This document shows positions 35,852 through 46,165 of a stretch of DNA of 64,000 nucleotides, in pieces. The stretch comes from Stereocaulon alpinum (Eukaryota > Ascomycota > Lecanoromycetes > Lecanorales > Stereocaulaceae). Each line of letters begins with the position of its first letter. Position 1 is the stretch's first letter. The stretch lies in the NCBI GenBank assembly GCA_018257865.1, contig JAEUBA010000046.1, forward strand, positions 62,001 through 126,000. The letters run 5' to 3'. Made by a program: the position numbers and the translations under genes. Under the pieces are notes generated by a model that did no database searches, had not been told where the DNA came from, and saw only the letters and a program-made list of their open reading frames with translations.

Positions 35852-36896
35852 ATGGACCACTCGCCTGATGCTGATCCAGTCGGCGATCTCAACTAGAAGC
35901 TTGGTTTTGGAGAGGACACCAAATACATCCGAGTCTCCTCCAAGGTTTTGACTCTTGCATCCTCGGTTGTTGCTGCTATGTTGAGCCCAAGGTTTTCCGA
36001 AGGACGAGCTCTAGCCACCTTATCTGCAGGCTCCACAACAACCATCTCGCTACCAGATTATGACGCCGAGGCAATCCTCTGGCTCTGTGATGCTTTGCAT
36101 TTCAACAAAAGCATCACCGAAGAGATATCGTTCGAGCTTCTAAAAAAAACTAGCTGTAGTCTACGACAAATATGACATGTCGAAGACCTTGAGCCCCTGA
36201 GTTCAGGCTTGGATGGAGAAATGGAAAGGCACTGTGAGTGGGGAAGGCTGCTATACCGAGATGGTCTGGATCTCATATGCGTTTGGACACCACGCAGCTT
36301 TCTGGAGGAATACACGAAACTTGATCTTGCGTTCCAGTCCGAAGCTTCTCGAGATCGCCAGAAATAATATTCTTCCGGACAGTATCAGTGGTAATCATTT
36401 CTTCATTCCTTTGGTGACGAGATTTACTAATCGATCGCGTGACCGAGACTCCATCAGCGCCGAACGTACGGAAGCTCTTGATCAGCTTCAGAGGACCGTT
36501 GAAACAATCATGCTACCACACCTTCAACACATCTGCCTTGCAGAAGCCCAGCATGAGTCGCGGACGAACTCATGCGAGCATCTCAGCAAAATTGGACACT
36601 ACTTGCAATCTCTTTGCCGACTTGGCTTGTGGCCTTTAGCGAAATTCCAGACGTCCAACGTTTCCAACATTGCAAGCAGGCTGCTGCAGTTCCGGAACTA
36701 TGACCGCAATCCAGCAGAGCACTATCTCCTGGATGGGGTCTACTATGTGGGGTGTCAGACCCCTCAGACGGACCTGAAAACTCTCATCAAGCAAGCTGCT
36801 GAAGACGCAGTTGAAATCCAGTGTAATAATGCACTGTTTTCACAAGCTCCCTATTCGAACTATGTCTGTTGCGATCTTATGATGCAAAGTCTGTAA
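35852..36896 (+). pseudogene. BTB/POZ paralogue 3, pseudogene
   Basis: The sequence follows the other BTB genes from an ATG at 35852, but the frame is broken. There is a TAG at 35894-35896 (codon 15, where the others read Leu-Val-type residues), one extra A in a run of eight at 36142-36149 that shifts the frame, and a TGA at 36198-36200 in the restored frame. Recognisable pieces include VSSKVLTLAS, LSPRFSEGRAL, LPDYDAEAILWLCDALHF, WISYAFGHHAAFW and, after a 57 bp intron at 36391-36447, CEHLSKIGHYLQSLCRLGLWPL. The terminal C-x2-C motif is not preserved. It is immediately followed by the RIP-mutated element, 114 bp away. The breaks are not mainly C-to-T changes, so RIP is not the obvious cause. 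Confidence 0.88.
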
Positions 36897-37010
36897 TGCT
36901 GAGCAAGTCTCTGAACGCATGCTTAGCTTCGGGGACTAACCCCGACATGGACAGGCTTAACCCCCGAAGAAGCCCCACTAAGCCCCCGTATCTCTGTCCT
37001 GCAAACATTT

Positions 37011-37050
37011 GAGAGGTTTAGCAAAAAGTTTTCATAGCAAATTACCCTTA
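37011..37050 (+). repeat. Left terminal inverted repeat (40 bp)
   Basis: Begins GAGAGGTTTAGC and ends ATTACCCTTA. It is an exact reverse complement of 40026-40065. It retains CA dinucleotides that are nearly absent from the adjacent element body. Confidence 0.93.
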
Positions 37051-39928
37051 TATATAGGCTTCCGAATCTGGATCTTAGCAGCTTTAAGCCTAATATAGTA
37101 AGACTATATCTAAGTCTGAGGATTACCTAAATATTAAACTTAGAAATCCACCCTACTAATTTAATAACTATTTTCCCCCCTTAGTTATAACCGCTAATAA
37201 CGCCGCCTTTCTATAATATAGGCCTACTAAATAATTATTTAGATAATACTATCTTACTACTAGTAGTAGTAGTAGCTATAATTATCTATAGCGCTAGTAG
37301 TATACCCTACGCGTACCCTTACCGACCGCTAGTTAGTATACCTCTAGGGAACTTTAAATTAGATTAGATAAGTAATAAGTACTGCCGATAGCTTATAAGG
37401 TTTACTAAAGACGAAATTAGAGTCCTTATCTCCGCCCTTAAGATTAATAAGATTATCTACTATTTACGCCTAAAGCCTCCGCTAGAAATAGCACTTTACC
37501 TCCTCCTTTTATACCTTTCATACCTAGTTAGACTATTCTCTATAACGCAGATCTTTTACTAATCTAAGACTTAGATATCTATAGTCTATAATAATCTCTG
37601 CCTATATCTTTTCCAATAGTACTAAGACATAGTAGCCTAGCACCTAATATTAAATAATTAGAAAAGGTTGAGGAGATATATAAAGGTAGTAGCTTAGTAG
37701 CTTAGTTTACCCTAGGCCGCTATATAGGGCTTCGTAGATAGTACCTTTAGAGGTGTATATCGACCTTAGCGGTAGTAGGAAACGATCTATTCGGGCTATA
37801 AGAAAGAGTATAGAGTTAAGTAGTAGGGGATTATTATACCTAACAGACTTATATATATATAAGGACCCTATAAAGGAAAAATTAATAATTAGGCGATGTT
37901 TTAAGATACTTAGGTCTCTATACGATTACGAAAAGTATATATAAGGCTTTTTTATTATAGAAATAATTGATTTAGACCTTAGCAGCGGTTATAAGGAATA
38001 ATAATATTATAGTTACTATACTATAGCGCGAATACGTAAACTTTACTATTTTATTTTACTTATCCTATAATACTAAGCTAATTATTTAAGATCTGTTAAG
38101 ATAAGGAGCCTCTATATCTTTATAGGGATCTAGTATATAGAGCTATATTCGGGGTAATTAGTCCGTATAAAGGACGAGCTCGTTTGACTACGTAGTAGTT
38201 ATATTTTAATAAGGCTATAGTAGAAGTGAGGGTCGCTGTTAAGTAGGGTTTTAGATTAACTTAAAAATAGTAGTCTTCTATATCTTTTTTACTAGCTATA
38301 AAGACGGGCCTATAGCTAGTTGCGGCGTACTATTTTACTAAGATCTTACTTATAAATTGCTATACTTATATACGGTCTAACTAGATAAGTAATTAATTCT
38401 TAGTGCCGCCACCGAGTCTAGAATATTATCTAGGAGGATTACGGCGAGGTAAGTGCTCTAACCGCCTATAGAATATAGTCTAACTTCTTATCTAATAGTC
38501 GCTAAGCCTTCTTCGCCTCCTCTGCCTTATTCTCTAGCTTCTTAAGCTTGTGATTTATCTCTTAATCCGCCTCCCTACGGTCCCTACCCTTAAAATAATT
38601 CGCTAAGACCTCCGCTAAACGTCTAACTGAATTTTAGGTTACCTACGCCTGCAGCCTCGCCTTCTTAGCGGCGGTAAGCTTAGGTTTTCTAATGCGGGAC
38701 GAACGAGATATATTGCTAGAGGATAATATAGATAGGGTAGGGCTTAGTATACGAGCGCTAGTACTATAGCGTATCTAGTTATCACAGCGGCTACTTAGTC
38801 CTAGCGTTACGAAATTTAGTATTAGTATTAGTATTGCAAGAGAAGGATTAATATTGCGAGATAGGCTCCTAGGGTTACTTATATTAATACCTATACTTAA
38901 ATCATTACTACTATCCTCTAATTAGCTTATTTCTAGACGGTCTTACTTTTTTTAAGATAGAGTCCTTATTATATTATTATAGAGATCTATTACCTTTTTA
39001 TCTTCTACCTCTAGAACTTCTTAAGTTTTCTTTTTTCTTAAATTCTAATCCTTATAAGTATCTACTACCTTAATCCACTTAGTAATAGCTTTAATATATA
39101 GACTTAATATATCCTTATTACTAATCCCTAATATCTCTATATTAAACTTGCGGTTTTTAACTAGCTTAGTTATATAGCGTTTATAATTTATATAAGCCTT
39201 TCTAAGCTAATTATTAAACGCCTCCCCTATATTCTCCTACTATTAAACGTCTGATTTAGGGCGTCTAAATATATCTTTATATTATAGATATGTTTATATA
39301 AGCTTATAGTTATCGTCCGCAGTAAGCTTTATCCTTTAAGCCTTTTTTAGGGGCGAGCTTATTAGGTTATTAAGCTCTTCTATATATAGTAGCCTTATTA
39401 CCTTTCTCTTCCCCTTATTCTTCCTTAGCGAGACTCGTAATATAGCGTTAAGCTACGTCGTAGGTATATATCTCTTAGTCGAATTAATAGGGTCGTTTAG
39501 ATCGATGATATAGGGATCGATCTAGGGCTTAGAGGCGGCGATAGTATATACTAATATAAGTCTAGGGGTAGGTATTAGACTCTATAGAAGCTCTAAAGGA
39601 GGCCTGCTACTTATTATAATAGAAGGATATTAAATAGTAGGATCTAGTTAGAAAGTTAATTATTATATTTTATTAAGTCCTTGCGGGCGTAAAAGCGGAA
39701 GCTCCTTACAGCTTAGATTTTAGTAGCTATACTACTAAAATTAGAGCGACTATAAGTACGAATTTCTGTTACCTAAAATATTCTGCAAAAATTATAATTA
39801 ACACGTTTAGGCGGCGGCGACCTTATAATAAGTAGTAGTAGTATAGGTGGTCTATATAATAAGAGACGTTAATTCTAAAGTACGCTTACTATATTTAGAG
39901 GACCGCTAGGATAGAAGGGGTACTGAAT

Positions 39929-39973
39929 TCCTATAAGATTTATTTTCAACTTATGAAAAAAAATCTTATAGGA
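39929..39973. repeat. Internal hairpin: 13 bp inverted repeat within the element
   Basis: Arms 39929-39941 (TCCTATAAGATTT) and 39961-39973 are perfect reverse complements around a 19 base loop. It lies about 50 bp inside the right terminal repeat and could be an internal end of a nested or older element. Confidence 0.75.
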
Positions 39974-40025
39974 CGCCTGCTAAGTCGTCTAGAATAGGTA
40001 AGACTTACAACGCTTACCCAATTCG

Positions 40026-40065
40026 TAAGGGTAATTTGCTATGAAAACTTTTTGCTAAACCTCTC
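40026..40065 (-). repeat. Right terminal inverted repeat (40 bp)
   Basis: Exact reverse complement of the left repeat. Its outer end lies 36 bases upstream of the ATG of BTB paralogue 4. Confidence 0.93.
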
Positions 40066-40101
40066 AATTTCAACAAATTCAGAAATCTACCATACCTCCT
40101 C

Positions 40102-41239
40102 ATGGCCCATGCAAGAGATCCCAAGTCAGAGGGTGACCTCACCCTGGTAGTTGGATCCGGAGAGCAGAAGACGGAAATTCAAGCGTCTTCTCAAGTCCTC
40201 AGCCTTGCATCGCCAGTCTTTGCTGCTATGCTAAGCCCGAACTTCGCAGAAGGCCGGTCAGGCAGCAAAGTCGTATGTCTCCCGGATGATGATGTAGAGG
40301 CATTCACCTGGTACTGTAACGCACTGCAGTTCAGGAAGCGGTATAACGATAAGATCTCGTTTGCATTGTTCGAGAAATTAGCGATTCTGTGCGATAAATA
40401 CGATAGCTCTCAGGCACTCGATGTTTGGAGTCATCAATGGCTGCAGACTTGGACTGGCTCGTTTGTTCGTGAAGACACCCACCCCAGGATTCTTTGGATA
40501 TCTTACGCTTTCAACAATCACTCTTCTTTCTGGAATATCTCGCGAGATTTAGCATGGAGCTACTCTGCGGAAGAGCTGGAGAGGGTGATCAACCAACCAA
40601 TGAATGGCATCCTTCCTGAGGGTGTTCTCGGTTAGTGTTTACTACGTCTTTTCGGTCAATTTCACACGGGAAACAGCGTCTAATTGAGATGTCCTAGACT
40701 CTATAGACACCGCACGTGGAAAGGTATTGCTGAAGCTCCAGACATCTATCCAAAACATAATAGCGCCACAGCTCCAGACAGGTTGTCGAGCTGAAGGTCA
40801 CCATAGAACTCATCGCCAGCCTTGTCATCATCTTAGCAAGATTGGCCATTATTTCCATGAGCTGTCCAGGCTTGGTTTATGGCCACTATCTGGGGTACTG
40901 TATCGGAACAACTTCCAAACCATATCAAGAAAGCTCTTGGAATTCGAAAACTATGTCCCGGACGAAGATTCCAATCAGCAGACGCTGAACCAACAGACGC
41001 TGTACCAATACCCTGTTACTTATACTTACCCAGGGCAATACCACAACCACTGTTTTGATGCAAGTGCGTCCCAGATAGATCACAGACAAAGCTTGATTCG
41101 AGCTGCTGAAGATGCAACAGCAGCACAGAAAGGACTTTGCCTGCAATGCGTCAAGAACGGCAAAGTCTCTGTATACGAAGGAAACTGCCAGGCTCAGGAT
41201 GAAGGACAGCACCAGCACACACTTGAAGAAACGGCCTGA
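40102..41239 (+). CDS. BTB/POZ domain protein, paralogue 4 of 4
   Basis: Exons 40102-40630 and 40707-41239 (76 bp intron, phase 1), giving 353 residues. The BTB region contains GDLTLVVGSGEQ, ASSQVLSLASPVFAAMLSP, LPDDDVEAFTWYC, LQFRKR and LCDKYDSSQAL. A WISYAFNNHSSFWN segment follows. Exon 2 encodes CHHLSKIGHYFHELSRLGLWPL, a short Gln/Tyr-rich insert, and the terminal GLCLQCVKNGKV...GNC motif. The frame is intact and has no RIP-type stop codons. The start codon lies just outside the right terminal repeat of the RIP-mutated element, so any original promoter was either displaced by 3 kb or replaced. Expression therefore cannot be assumed. Confidence 0.87.
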
Positions 41240-41773
41240 GGTCGGGACCTAGAAGTGGTCAAGCACTCCACCTGCCCCAATGCCGAAGAGCCTTCTCATA
41301 TACAGGCATGCAAAAGATACCAATCTCCAAGTGTCACAATGCCTGGGCCATCTATCCGGTAAAATTTTGTCATATACATCTCCATCTATTGGTGCCGAAC
41401 ACCCGATGTCCTGTACAACCTCTATCTATGCCGCGGGTCAGCGTCAACTTCTGGGAAGTTCAGTTCGGCTTGTCTTTGGCGCTCTTCCTGTTCGATGGTC
41501 TTTTACAAATCAAGCGTTCGCATTCCTTGGACCCTTGCCTCACTGGGTGTGTCCCAACAGCGTGTGTGGGCGTAATTCAACAGCTGGCGCCATGAATTTT
41601 CCGGGTTTCCTGCATAGATGGCAGCTGCCCAGCTCGCTACCTTTGCATGTCGCAGAAAACAGTCTCCGCAATCCACTCCATCCTGGACCAATGTTCTCAT
41701 TCACATCCACAAAAGCAAGCCGTCTCACATCAATATCTCCCCCCCCCCTTCCCCCACCTCACCCCAACAACCC
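41240..41773. other. Convergent intergenic region with poly-C tract
   Basis: About 0.5 kb between BTB paralogue 4 (+) and the DUF427 gene (-). A run of about a dozen C residues lies near 41730-41745. Open frames crossing it on the plus strand are low-complexity Pro/Ser readings opposite the DUF427 gene. Confidence 0.5.
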
Positions 41774-42384
41774 TCACCAGCCCCACGTCCCAACCCCCCC
41801 CTTAACCCTCCCCTCAATATCCCCCGTAACCCACCCCCCATAAAAATCCCCCGGCTGCGCCTCCACCTTCTCCCCATCAACAAAGCATTCCCAGGGCCCA
41901 GCATAGAAACTAAGATAACCCCTAATACCTCCAAACCCCTTTGTAGGACTCTCGTAGCTCCAGATGCGGTTTTTGATAATTTCTTGGTTGTTGGACGAGG
42001 AGGGGGAAGAGGATGGGAGGGTGATGTTCCAGTATGTCGCGCGCCCTTTCCATTCGCAAAACGAGCTGTGCGTGGAGCGACTCAGTGGGAAATTGGAGGA
42101 AAGAGAGGTGGGGGGAAGGTAGTATGCTACGTAGACCCCATCGTCAGCAGCGTTCATGTAGAAGTAGGGCGCGAGCATAGTGGGGGAGGTGGGGTTGGAT
42201 CGGAGGGGAAGAGGGAAGGGGGAGGTATAGTACTGGGCGGATGCGTCGTTTCAAGAACCCAGTAGGCGTCTGTGGTGTCGGCGATTGTTTGATCCTTCCA
42301 TTTGACCTGCAGGTGGCGGGGGGTTTTTTCGAGGAGCGGGGGGCGGGGGAAGGAGTGGACGTTTAGTTTTGGTTTGGGGGGCAT
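41774..42384 (-). CDS. DUF427 domain protein
   Basis: Two exons on the minus strand, 42384-42234 and 42126-41774, giving 167 residues with a 107 bp intron in phase 1. The protein follows the DUF427 pattern: a KWKDQTIADTTDAYWVLETTHPP stretch (shared with the family strand-turn that ends in His-Pro-Pro), TYYLPP, HSSFCEWKGRATYWNI, IWSYESPTKGFGGIRGYLSFY and a final DFYGGW segment. DUF427 proteins are small, widespread in bacteria and fungi, and have no firmly known biochemical activity. Without the intron the frame would break between THPP and TYYLPP, so the splice choice is well supported. The two ends of the gene differ strongly in strand composition. The assignment is from remembered motifs. 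Confidence 0.85.
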
Positions 42385-42759
42385 TGTTTGGGATTGGGGG
42401 GATGTTGGGGTGGTGGTGCTTGGTGGTGGGGTTTGGAGATGGGAGGGTTGTGGTGGTTGGTGATCTTTTGAGGAGGGAGGTGGATGTAGGCGTCATAGAT
42501 TGGGATAAGCAGTATTGGTGGTACTCTGAAGTGTTTAGATATGTGAATGTCTATATGATACATGGTATGTGCAGATGTGGTAGTACAATGATAATTGTGT
42601 GGTAGAAAGATAGCGAACGAAAGGAATCTGAATGCCCGCTAATACTTTTGCAATGCCCCAAATGCAATGGTATAACACGCCATGCAGCCAATTGGATCCC
42701 AGCCTCCGCGTATATAATACATTATATATATCCATAAGTCATGTCACACTCGTCCATTA
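42385..42759. other. Intergenic region upstream of DUF427 gene
   Basis: 375 bp with a G-rich plus strand near 42385-42480. It holds the DUF427 promoter and the 3' end of the CFEM gene. No gene seen. Confidence 0.5.
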
Positions 42760-44829
42760 TCATCGCCTGAATGGCGGCGTCCTACCGTCACCTCCAGGCG
42801 AGGGCGAGGACGGTGAATCGAGAGGTTCTAGCCCGGGACTGACCAACACTTTCCACTTCGCGGACGGTTGCTGCTGGGTGTCCAATCTGCCAGCGACCTC
42901 TCTGGCTCTCTGCTCGCCCAATCTTCGGCTGGAGAGAGATTCGGGATATGCGAGCTGCCCGGGGTACCGCATAGGGCTTGCGGTGGTGGCGACGGGCACA
43001 GGAGGGTACTGAAACCGATCTTGTTGATGTTGGAAGGGTGATCCCAGCTTGCGAGGCGATTCAGTCACAGGGGAGAGGTTTGATCCAGGCCGCGTATGAC
43101 GAGAAGAGCGATGCCGGGTATCACGATCGTCTTCGCTTTCCGAGTTCTCAAAGCTCGTCTCGGACCCGGTATCTGAGAAGTATGTTTCTCCGGTAAGTGG
43201 TCTGTGGGACTCGCTCTTGTTCTTCGAGTGGCTTTTCCGTCTGCGAGACTTGTCCAACACCGCCGTATAGTCACCAGGGCCAGAGGATGGCTGAGCCCGT
43301 GGGAGGTTAGGGTGCTGTGTCAGATATGATGAGGGGTACAGAAACCGTGCACTCGGTGACTGTTGTGGCGGTACCGGGTTGCGAGCAGCGCGACCTGTTG
43401 GCTCCACCTGTGTTGACAACCTAAAAGCAGGATGTGATGGATATTTTGCATGTGGAGATGGTGGGTGAGATGCTTGTACGTATGGATGAATATGTGGTGG
43501 AGTGCGATTTCTGGGATCGTAGAATGGATCTGACAGCGTTCGGCTTGGGCCTGACCGTCGATGGAGGTTCGCCTGACTTGTATTATCCATGGCATTAGGG
43601 AACTGAGGAGGCGGCCCAGCTGAGCGAGGTGCTTGGGGAGAAGTGGGTTTCCCTGATGGTTGTGAACCTTGAGCCGAGTTGCTATTTTGCGGATGTATAC
43701 GTAACGGTGAGGGGAAAAGGCTGTATCTTGGTTTATCAGGCAATAGTTGCGAATTAGTGGTTCGGTTGCTCGTGGGAGTATTCGGCGAATGTTCTGCTGT
43801 GGCTGTTGGTATTGGAGACTCGACAGCCTTTCCAATATTATCTGTAGTCATGGTCTTTTGGTAATCTTCCCATCCGTCTTCGCTAGAAGTAGCGGGAGTG
43901 ACAAGCCTTAGCGGTCCTCTGGGCATAGGTGGGGGCATAGCTGGAGGTTCTTCTCTGGGTTGGGGGTCGTGTCCAAAATCTCTAGCCGCAATATTAGCCA
44001 TATCGGGGCTGCTATCTTCGCTTTCCCCAATATTTTTTCCACCAAATGAGGACTCGCTATACCGGCGTTTTGATTTCCGTTTCCGCAAACAAAATAGAAA
44101 GAAACAAAGACCGAAAGCAAGTGCGACGGCGCCTAGACTCGCGACCACGACACCAGCGATTTGCGGTTTAGTGAGTATTGGAGCTGCTGCCGCTGCAGAA
44201 GTTGATGCTGCAGCTGCAGTGGCTTTTGTGGAAGGAGTGGATGATGTTGTTGGTATCATGAATGGAGTGTTTGTTGTAGAGAGAGTTGAGGAATGCTGAG
44301 ACAATGAACTTGTTCTAGTTGCAATTGTTGATTGAGACCGGGACGCCACGCTAGATGCTGAAGTAGAAGTAGAGAAAGTAGTATGATCTTTGGATGAAAA
44401 GGTGGACGAAGAGATATTGCCATTGCTATTGGTAGAGGAAGCGGTCGAGGTCGACGAGGTTACTGAAGGTCTAGTTGCTGTGATAATAGTGTGTGTATTC
44501 GGTCTGGCATTGGGCACACTGATGCAGACCGCATAGACAGACGCTAGAACGGACTCTTGTACGTCTTGACAGCTGGAAACCAAGCACTCCAGGCTAAGCT
44601 CGCCAATTGTAAAGCCAGACGGTGTATTGTTGACACATAGACAGTCGAAGTTGGGAGGAGGACCGCATACTGTCTTGTACTCCTCGGCAACGAAGGACTT
44701 GACGCAACTCTGTGCGCAAGAGGGTATTACTTTGGCGAGGTCGGGGGTTAAAGATACCGTAGAGAGTGGGCCAGCCCAAGCTAACGGTATATGAAGGAGA
44801 AAAAGCAAAGGCCAAACCGGAGAGGCCAT
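42760..44829 (-). CDS. CFEM-domain single-pass membrane protein with long cytoplasmic tail
   Basis: A single frame of 689 residues from the ATG at 44829. A signal peptide (about residues 1-19, core WPLLFLLHIPLAWAG) leads into a CFEM domain (about 35-105) with the expected eight cysteines in order: SCAQSC, TVC, FDCLC, LECLVSSC and AVC. A Ser/Thr-rich and Ala-rich stalk follows, then one transmembrane helix (about 222-245, AGVVVASLGAVALAFGLCF) and a basic stop-transfer (RKRKSKRR). The rest is a long Pro/Ser-rich cytoplasmic tail. CFEM proteins sit at the fungal surface; some bind haem, others act as receptors (Pth11 type has seven helices, unlike this). An in-frame ATG at 44853 exists, but a TTTTTCTACAG acceptor-like sequence lies between it and 44829, suggesting a 5' UTR intron and favouring 44829. 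Confidence 0.85.
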   Translation of the reverse strand: MASPVWPLLFLLHIPLAWAGPLSTVSLTPDLAKVIPSCAQSCVKSFVAEEYKTVCGPPPNFDCLCVNNTPSGFTIGELSLECLVSSCQDVQESVLASVYAVCISVPNARPNTHTIITATRPSVTSSTSTASSTNSNGNISSSTFSSKDHTTFSTSTSASSVASRSQSTIATRTSSLSQHSSTLSTTNTPFMIPTTSSTPSTKATAAAASTSAAAAAPILTKPQIAGVVVASLGAVALAFGLCFFLFCLRKRKSKRRYSESSFGGKNIGESEDSSPDMANIAARDFGHDPQPREEPPAMPPPMPRGPLRLVTPATSSEDGWEDYQKTMTTDNIGKAVESPIPTATAEHSPNTPTSNRTTNSQLLPDKPRYSLFPSPLRIHPQNSNSAQGSQPSGKPTSPQAPRSAGPPPQFPNAMDNTSQANLHRRSGPSRTLSDPFYDPRNRTPPHIHPYVQASHPPSPHAKYPSHPAFRLSTQVEPTGRAARNPVPPQQSPSARFLYPSSYLTQHPNLPRAQPSSGPGDYTAVLDKSRRRKSHSKNKSESHRPLTGETYFSDTGSETSFENSESEDDRDTRHRSSRHTRPGSNLSPVTESPRKLGSPFQHQQDRFQYPPVPVATTASPMRYPGQLAYPESLSSRRLGEQRAREVAGRLDTQQQPSAKWKVLVSPGLEPLDSPSSPSPGGDGRTPPFRR

Positions 44830-46165
44830 CGATATGCTGTAGAAAAACTGCATTCATATTAGCTACCGTGGTCTGAGATCATAAAGGTAAATGATCGGCA
44901 AGATGTTAGGTTGTTGAAGTAAGAGGAAGACGGAGAGTAAGTAGTAAGGGCCAAAGAGTTAAAGATCAAAAGGCTATGCAACACGCAAGGCACTCCAGGT
45001 GCATATGGAGGCTGCGGTGGAGCATGGCTGTGTAGAGCTGTATCGAACAAATTCTGAGTCAGGCACTCACCTGCAAAAACTCCAAAGCCCCGCCAAGACA
45101 TGAAGCCAGCTCCTTGCAATGCAGACAGGCAAGATGCACGACTTGACAGTAGGAAAGGTAAGGAAATGATCAACAGAGCAACATGAAGAAATTGAAAAGG
45201 ATGAAACAAAGAGAAAGCACTGCTTCTCTATGTAGGCGCCCCCATTGCCTTTTTGTTTCTTCAGATCGTGGAGGGAAGCGCCATGCCGGTACAGACATGG
45301 AGGGCCACGAGATAGACACTAAGGTAGGGCGCGCCATGTATGTCAAAGGTAAGCGTGGTCCTTGGATAGCAGTTCGCAGAGGGAACGTGTAAGCGCTTAG
45401 ACGTGTTGAGCTAATCTTGTCCAACAGATGCACCAAGTGTCACCATTCTTGGAGTGTCGTTGTCGACAAGTGCGGCGAAACGCTGACTGGGCCCCGGGCG
45501 CGTAAAAATAGATTTAAATCAGCCCGCTAACCACTTTCAACCTGGCAAAGCCTCCACCATCATTCTCATAGTCGCAGTGCATATGAACCTATTCCAGGGC
45601 ACGGTTCGGAATGTATTTCTAGAAATCGGTTGGAGCAACTAAAGCGATTCTCACAAGGCTCAACATGCTTTACGAGCAACATTTCTGCCTGATCATAACG
45701 AAGGTCAAGCTCCTCGCGAGAGTTGAAGGTTAGCAGAGACAGTTGCCCATGGGTTAAGTGGTGTGACTCAAGAATAGAACGTCAGTGTCTGTACACAGGA
45801 TGCATGTAAATATCACATAACGCTCATCGATCACATTCCAGTTTTGGATTGAACTTAACACGAGGTTCAATGATTACAATACAAGCGAACTAGACACACG
45901 AGACCAGGTCGCGGATGGGTAGAATCAAAAGGCAGCGCAAGCTTCAGGCTGCATAGTACTGCAATGCAGAAACCCATAGCCTTCCCATTGTACCAATATG
46001 CTTAATGAATGGCTGTCGGATGGCGGCCTGTCATGGAGTGGGCGCGACAGGATTCCTATGAAGGTGATGCTGATTTTTTGCTAAACAACGCAAACGGGTA
46101 TGATAGGTGTAAAGAACTCCAGCTGCTGGACCAAGGAAATCGAGTATAGGGAAAGGCCATGGCGC
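44830..46165. other. Intergenic region between CFEM gene and PMP3
   Basis: 1.3 kb upstream of the CFEM gene and downstream of PMP3, both on the minus strand. No open frame with a recognisable domain. Some of the proximal 300 bp may be a spliced 5' leader of the CFEM gene. Confidence 0.5.

Larger units (their letters stand above)
37011..40065. mobile_element. RIP-mutated DNA transposon with 40 bp terminal inverted repeats
   Basis: A 3055 bp block bounded by perfect 40 bp inverted repeats (37011-37050 and 40026-40065). Inside, the dinucleotides CA and TG are very scarce while TA is everywhere and CG persists, the pattern left by RIP acting on CpA on both strands. Open frames are minimal (63 codons at 37753-37944) and no transposase can be read, so the family cannot be named. 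Terminal inverted repeats make a class II element likely. I see no clear target-site duplication; the flanks are CATTT on the left and AATTT on the right. The block sits between a BTB pseudogene and the start of BTB paralogue 4. Confidence 0.85.

Noticed and set aside
36932..36946. CGGGG-ACTAA-CCCCG small hairpin just before the element
   Set aside because: Only a 5 bp stem; too short to claim as a terminator or element end.
37753..37944. 63-codon open frame inside the RIP-mutated element
   Set aside because: Surrounded by sequence full of stops with a RIP pattern; its composition simply reflects TA-rich DNA.
41618..42265. 215-codon plus-strand open frame, Pro/Ser-rich
   Set aside because: It lies opposite the DUF427 gene, is low in complexity, and is explained by the C-rich and G-rich tracts there.
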